Shown in pieces: positions 60,443 to 64,000 of a DNA stretch of 64,000 nt (position 1 is its first letter; each line of letters begins with the position of its first letter). This DNA comes from Pseudomonas subflava. GTDB lineage: Bacteria > Pseudomonadota > Gammaproteobacteria > Pseudomonadales > Pseudomonadaceae. The notes under the pieces are model-generated. The model was not told the origin of the DNA. It ran no database searches and worked only from the letters and a program-made list of their open reading frames with translations. The position numbers were made by a program, and so were the translations under genes. Where the stretch lies: the NCBI RefSeq assembly GCF_023823685.1, contig NZ_JAMXBF010000011.1, positions 124,001-188,000 of the forward strand, read 5' to 3'.

Positions 60443-63079
60443 ATGGCGGAGATCGATGCGCGCCTGCGCGAAGAGGTTCACCTGCTCGGCGAGCTACTCG
60501 GCGAGACCATCCGCAACCAGCTCGGCGACGAGTTCCTCGACAAGGTCGAGCTCATCCGCCAGGGCTCCAAGGCCGGGCGCCAAGGCTCGCAGGCCGGCGG
60601 CCAGCAACTGCGCGAAACCCTTGACGGTCTCAGCGACGACGAGCTGCTGCCGGTGGCGCGCGCCTTCAACCAGTTCCTCAATCTGGCCAACATCGCCGAG
60701 CAGTACCACCGCATTCGCCGACGCCGCCCGGATGAGGCGCAACCTTTCGATGACCGGGTGCTGGCCGAGCTGTTGCAGCGCCTGGTGCAGGGCGGCCATA
60801 AGCGTGAGCAACTGGCCCGCCAGATCGGTCGGCTGGATATCGAGCTGGTGCTCACTGCGCACCCCACCGAGGTGGCGCGGCGCACGCTGATCCAGAAATA
60901 CGACGCCATCGCCGGGCACCTCGCGGCGCTCGATCACACCGACCTGTCGGCGGCAGAGCGCGCCGGGGTGCAACTCGGGTTGCGCCGGCTGATCGCCGAG
61001 GCCTGGCATACCGACGAGATCAGGCGCAACCGGCCGAGCCCGGTAGACGAGGCCAAGTGGGGCTTCGCGGTGATCGAGCATTCGCTGTGGGAGGCCGTGC
61101 CGAGTTTCCTGCGCAAGGCCGACCAAGCCCTGCATCAGGCGTGCGGCTTGCACCTGCCGCTGGGCGCCGCGCCGGTGCGCTTCGCTTCCTGGATGGGCGG
61201 CGACCGCGACGGCAACCCCAACGTCACCGCGGAGGTCAGCCGCAAGGTGCTGCTGCTGGCCCGCTGGATGGCCGCGGACCTCTATCTGCGTGACGTCGAC
61301 CGCCTCGCGGCCGAGCTGTCCATGCAGCAGGCCAGCGACGAGCTGCGCGTGCATGTCGGCGTGCATCCCGAACCCTATCGGGCGGTGCTCAAGCGGCTGC
61401 GCGAGCGCCTGCGCGCCACCCGTGCCTGGGCCGAGGCGGCGCTGGACGACGACGTGGCGCCGGGCCCGGAGGTGCTGCACGACAACCGCGAGCTGATCGA
61501 GCCGCTGGAGCTCTGTTACCAGTCGCTGCATGCCTGCGGCATGGGCGTGATCGCCGAAGGGCAGCTGCTCGACTGCCTGCGCCGTGCGGCCTGCTTCGGC
61601 CTGTTTCTGGTGCGCCTCGACATCCGCCAGGACGCCGCCCGGCATGCCGCCGCGCTGGCCGAGATCACCGACTACCTCGGCCTCGGCAACTACAGCGAGT
61701 GGGACGAGGAGCAGCGCCTGGAATTCCTCCAGCGCGAACTGGACAACCGTCGCCCGCTACTGCCCCCGCAACACCGGCCCTCGGCCGAGACCGCCGAAGT
61801 GCTGGAGACCTGCCGGGTGATCGCCGCCGCGCCGGCTGCGTCGCTCGGCACCTATGTCATTTCCATGGCCGGTGCGCCCTCCGACGTGCTGGCGGTGCAA
61901 CTGCTCTTGAAGGAAGCCGGGCTGCAGCGACCGATGCGGGTTGCACCCCTGTTCGAGACCCTGGCCGACCTGGATAACGCCGGCCCCGCCATCGACCGCC
62001 TGCTCGGCCTGCACGGCTACCGCGCACGCCTGCACGGTCCGCAGGAGGTGATGATCGGCTACTCCGACTCTGCCAAGGACGCCGGCACCACGGCCGCCGC
62101 CTGGGCCCAATACCGCGCTCAGGAGGCGCTGGTGAATATCTGTCGTCGTCATGAGGTGGAATTGCTGCTGTTCCACGGCCGTGGCGGCACCGTGGGGCGC
62201 GGCGGCGGCCCGGCCCATGCGGCGATTCTTTCGCAGCCGCCAGGCTCGGTGAACGGACGCTTCCGCATCACCGAACAGGGCGAGATGATCCGCTTCAAGT
62301 TCGGCCTGCCGGCCCTGGCCGAGCAGAACCTCAACCTGTACCTGGCCGCCGTGCTGGAGGCTACCTTGCTACCGCCTCCCGCACCCGAGCCGGCCTGGCG
62401 CGGGGCCATGGATCGCCTGGCCGCCGACGGTGTGGCCGCCTACCGCGCCGTGGTGCGCGAGCACGAGCAGTTCGTCGAGTATTTCCGCCAGGCCACGCCC
62501 GAGCAGGAGCTCGGTCGCCTGCCGCTGGGCAGTCGCCCGGCCAAGCGCCGCGCCGGTGGCGTGGAGAGTCTGCGGGCGATTCCCTGGATCTTCGCCTGGA
62601 CCCAGACACGCCTGATGCTGCCCGCCTGGCTGGGCTGGGAGCGCGCGCTGGCCAAGGCCATCGACGGTGGCGGGCGTGGCCTGCTGGAAGACATGCGCGA
62701 GCACTGGCCGTTCTTCCGCACGCGCATCGATATGCTGGAGATGGTGCTGGCTAAGGCCGACCTGAGCATCGCCACGCTGTACGACGAGAGGCTGGTGGCG
62801 GACGAACTGCGACCGCTGGGTGCGCACTTGCGCGACCTATTGTCGCAGTGCCGCAGTCTGGTGCTCGGTCTGACCCATCAGTCCGAGCTGCTCACCCACA
62901 GTCCGGAGACCCGCGAGGCCATTACCGTGCGCAACATCTACCTGGACCCGCTGCACCTGCTTCAGGCCGAGCTGCTGGCCCGTTCCAGGCTGCGCGAGAA
63001 TCCGGTGGACAGCCCTCTGGAGCAGGCTTTGCTGGTCAGCGTGGCGGGCATCGCGGCGGGGCTGCGCAACACCGGCTGA
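60443..63079 (+). CDS. ppc: phosphoenolpyruvate carboxylase
   Basis: PEP carboxylase of 878 residues, complete. It converts PEP and bicarbonate to oxaloacetate, feeding the TCA cycle. Catalytic motifs: H140 in VLTAHPTEV and the [14 protein letters not shown] loop (F577-H578-G579-R580). C-terminal [15 protein letters not shown] and allosteric-site region intact; ends with RNTG as typical. It precedes adk on the same strand, as in P. aeruginosa. Confidence 0.97.
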   Translation: MAEIDARLREEVHLLGELLGETIRNQLGDEFLDKVELIRQGSKAGRQGSQAGGQQLRETLDGLSDDELLPVARAFNQFLNLANIAEQYHRIRRRRPDEAQPFDDRVLAELLQRLVQGGHKREQLARQIGRLDIELVLTAHPTEVARRTLIQKYDAIAGHLAALDHTDLSAAERAGVQLGLRRLIAEAWHTDEIRRNRPSPVDEAKWGFAVIEHSLWEAVPSFLRKADQALHQACGLHLPLGAAPVRFASWMGGDRDGNPNVTAEVSRKVLLLARWMAADLYLRDVDRLAAELSMQQASDELRVHVGVHPEPYRAVLKRLRERLRATRAWAEAALDDDVAPGPEVLHDNRELIEPLELCYQSLHACGMGVIAEGQLLDCLRRAACFGLFLVRLDIRQDAARHAAALAEITDYLGLGNYSEWDEEQRLEFLQRELDNRRPLLPPQHRPSAETAEVLETCRVIAAAPAASLGTYVISMAGAPSDVLAVQLLLKEAGLQRPMRVAPLFETLADLDNAGPAIDRLLGLHGYRARLHGPQEVMIGYSDSAKDAGTTAAAWAQYRAQEALVNICRRHEVELLLFHGRGGTVGRGGGPAHAAILSQPPGSVNGRFRITEQGEMIRFKFGLPALAEQNLNLYLAAVLEATLLPPPAPEPAWRGAMDRLAADGVAAYRAVVREHEQFVEYFRQATPEQELGRLPLGSRPAKRRAGGVESLRAIPWIFAWTQTRLMLPAWLGWERALAKAIDGGGRGLLEDMREHWPFFRTRIDMLEMVLAKADLSIATLYDERLVADELRPLGAHLRDLLSQCRSLVLGLTHQSELLTHSPETREAITVRNIYLDPLHLLQAELLARSRLRENPVDSPLEQALLVSVAGIAAGLRNTG

Positions 63080-63883
<804 letters not shown>

Positions 63884-63946
63884 ATAGCTGCGTGGCCCAG
63901 GTGTAGCTGGAGGTAGCTCTAGCTCGCCGATCACATCGCTCGCTCG

Positions 63947-63968
63947 ACGGCCCGCAATCGCGGGCCGT
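63947..63968 (+). terminator. terminator hairpin after adk
   Basis: ACGGCCCGC / GCGGGCCGT perfect 9-bp stem with loop AATC; the following TGGCGTTT is a weak T-tract. It probably ends the adk transcript. Confidence 0.7.
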
Positions 63969-63975
63969 TGGCGTT

Positions 63976-63981
63976 TATAAT
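63976..63981 (+). promoter_or_regulatory. -10 box of the next (truncated) gene
   Basis: A perfect TATAAT is followed by GCCGCCC, the usual Pseudomonas promoter context. The gene it serves lies beyond the window; in P. aeruginosa tsaB follows adk, so that is the expected partner. Confidence 0.7.
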
Positions 63982-64000
63982 GCCGCCCTTTTTCTGCCCG

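Overview
The window looks like a chromosomal segment of a Pseudomonas species. Support comes from high GC with strong G/C third-position bias and from gene orders known from Pseudomonas aeruginosa: bauR-bauA-bauC; bifA-sodB; lysE-type exporter, ACT protein and iciA/argP-type regulator; leucine dehydrogenase near yebG; phoH-moaC-moaD-moaE; yaeQ-recJ; prfB-lysS-tetR; macro-domain protein, lptF-type OmpA lipoprotein, DUF4398 lipoprotein; ppc-adk. No rRNA, tRNA, intact insertion sequence, integrase or CRISPR array was seen. Strain and species cannot be fixed from the sequence.

Layout. 0-8 kb: an MDR oxidoreductase with a divergent LysR regulator, a RutR-like TetR regulator, then the beta-alanine locus bauR / bauA / bauC without bauB or bauD between them. 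8-13 kb: an accessory stretch. It starts after a gamma-glutamyl-GABA hydrolase with an AT-rich KAP-family P-loop NTPase broken by one in-frame TGA, followed by a NERD-domain membrane protein, a Pseudomonas-type dispersed repeat, a NYN-LOTUS protein and a Tyr/Pro/His-rich exported protein. 13-24 kb: envelope proteins, a frameshifted GNAT, bifA, sodB, and an amino-acid export and regulation block. 24-33 kb: leucine dehydrogenase, LexA-controlled yebG, psiE, an AraC regulator, three EamA-type transporters across 20-30 kb, an AAA ATPase transcribed behind a 2H-phosphoesterase (2'-5' RNA ligase family), and a PA2779/PA2778-type secreted protein plus cysteine peptidase. 33-44 kb: SDR, yaaA, cytochrome b561, phoH, moaCDE, an ArsR regulator with a clear operator opposite two ABM-fold enzymes, a CaiB-type CoA transferase, a diguanylate cyclase and yaeQ. 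44-64 kb: recJ, a CSLREA beta-helix protein, a LapG-like protease, a GGDEF relic, an autotransporter-type barrel, prfB with its programmed frameshift, lysS, several envelope lipoproteins, ppc and adk.

Functional threads. (1) Beta-alanine and polyamine nitrogen use: bauR, bauA, bauC, a gamma-glutamyl-GABA hydrolase, and a RutR-like regulator of a kind that senses pyrimidines, whose breakdown gives beta-alanine. (2) c-di-GMP turnover: bifA with its GGDQF site, one intact GGDEF cyclase with an I-site, a decayed GGDEF relic, and a LapG-like protease. (3) Molybdopterin synthesis: moaCDE. (4) Envelope: at least seven predicted lipoproteins, an OmpA-type protein and an outer-membrane barrel. (5) Decay: four genes are broken (KAP NTPase, GNAT, a solute-binding protein fragment and the GGDEF relic). 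Each could be real decay or, for the single-base cases, an assembly error.

The best candidates for undescribed biology are the KAP / NERD / NYN-LOTUS cluster at 8.9-12.7 kb, the 2H-phosphoesterase / AAA ATPase pair at 29.8-31.6 kb, and the secreted-protein / C39-like peptidase pair at 31.7-33.0 kb. All three are inferences from domain content and layout only.
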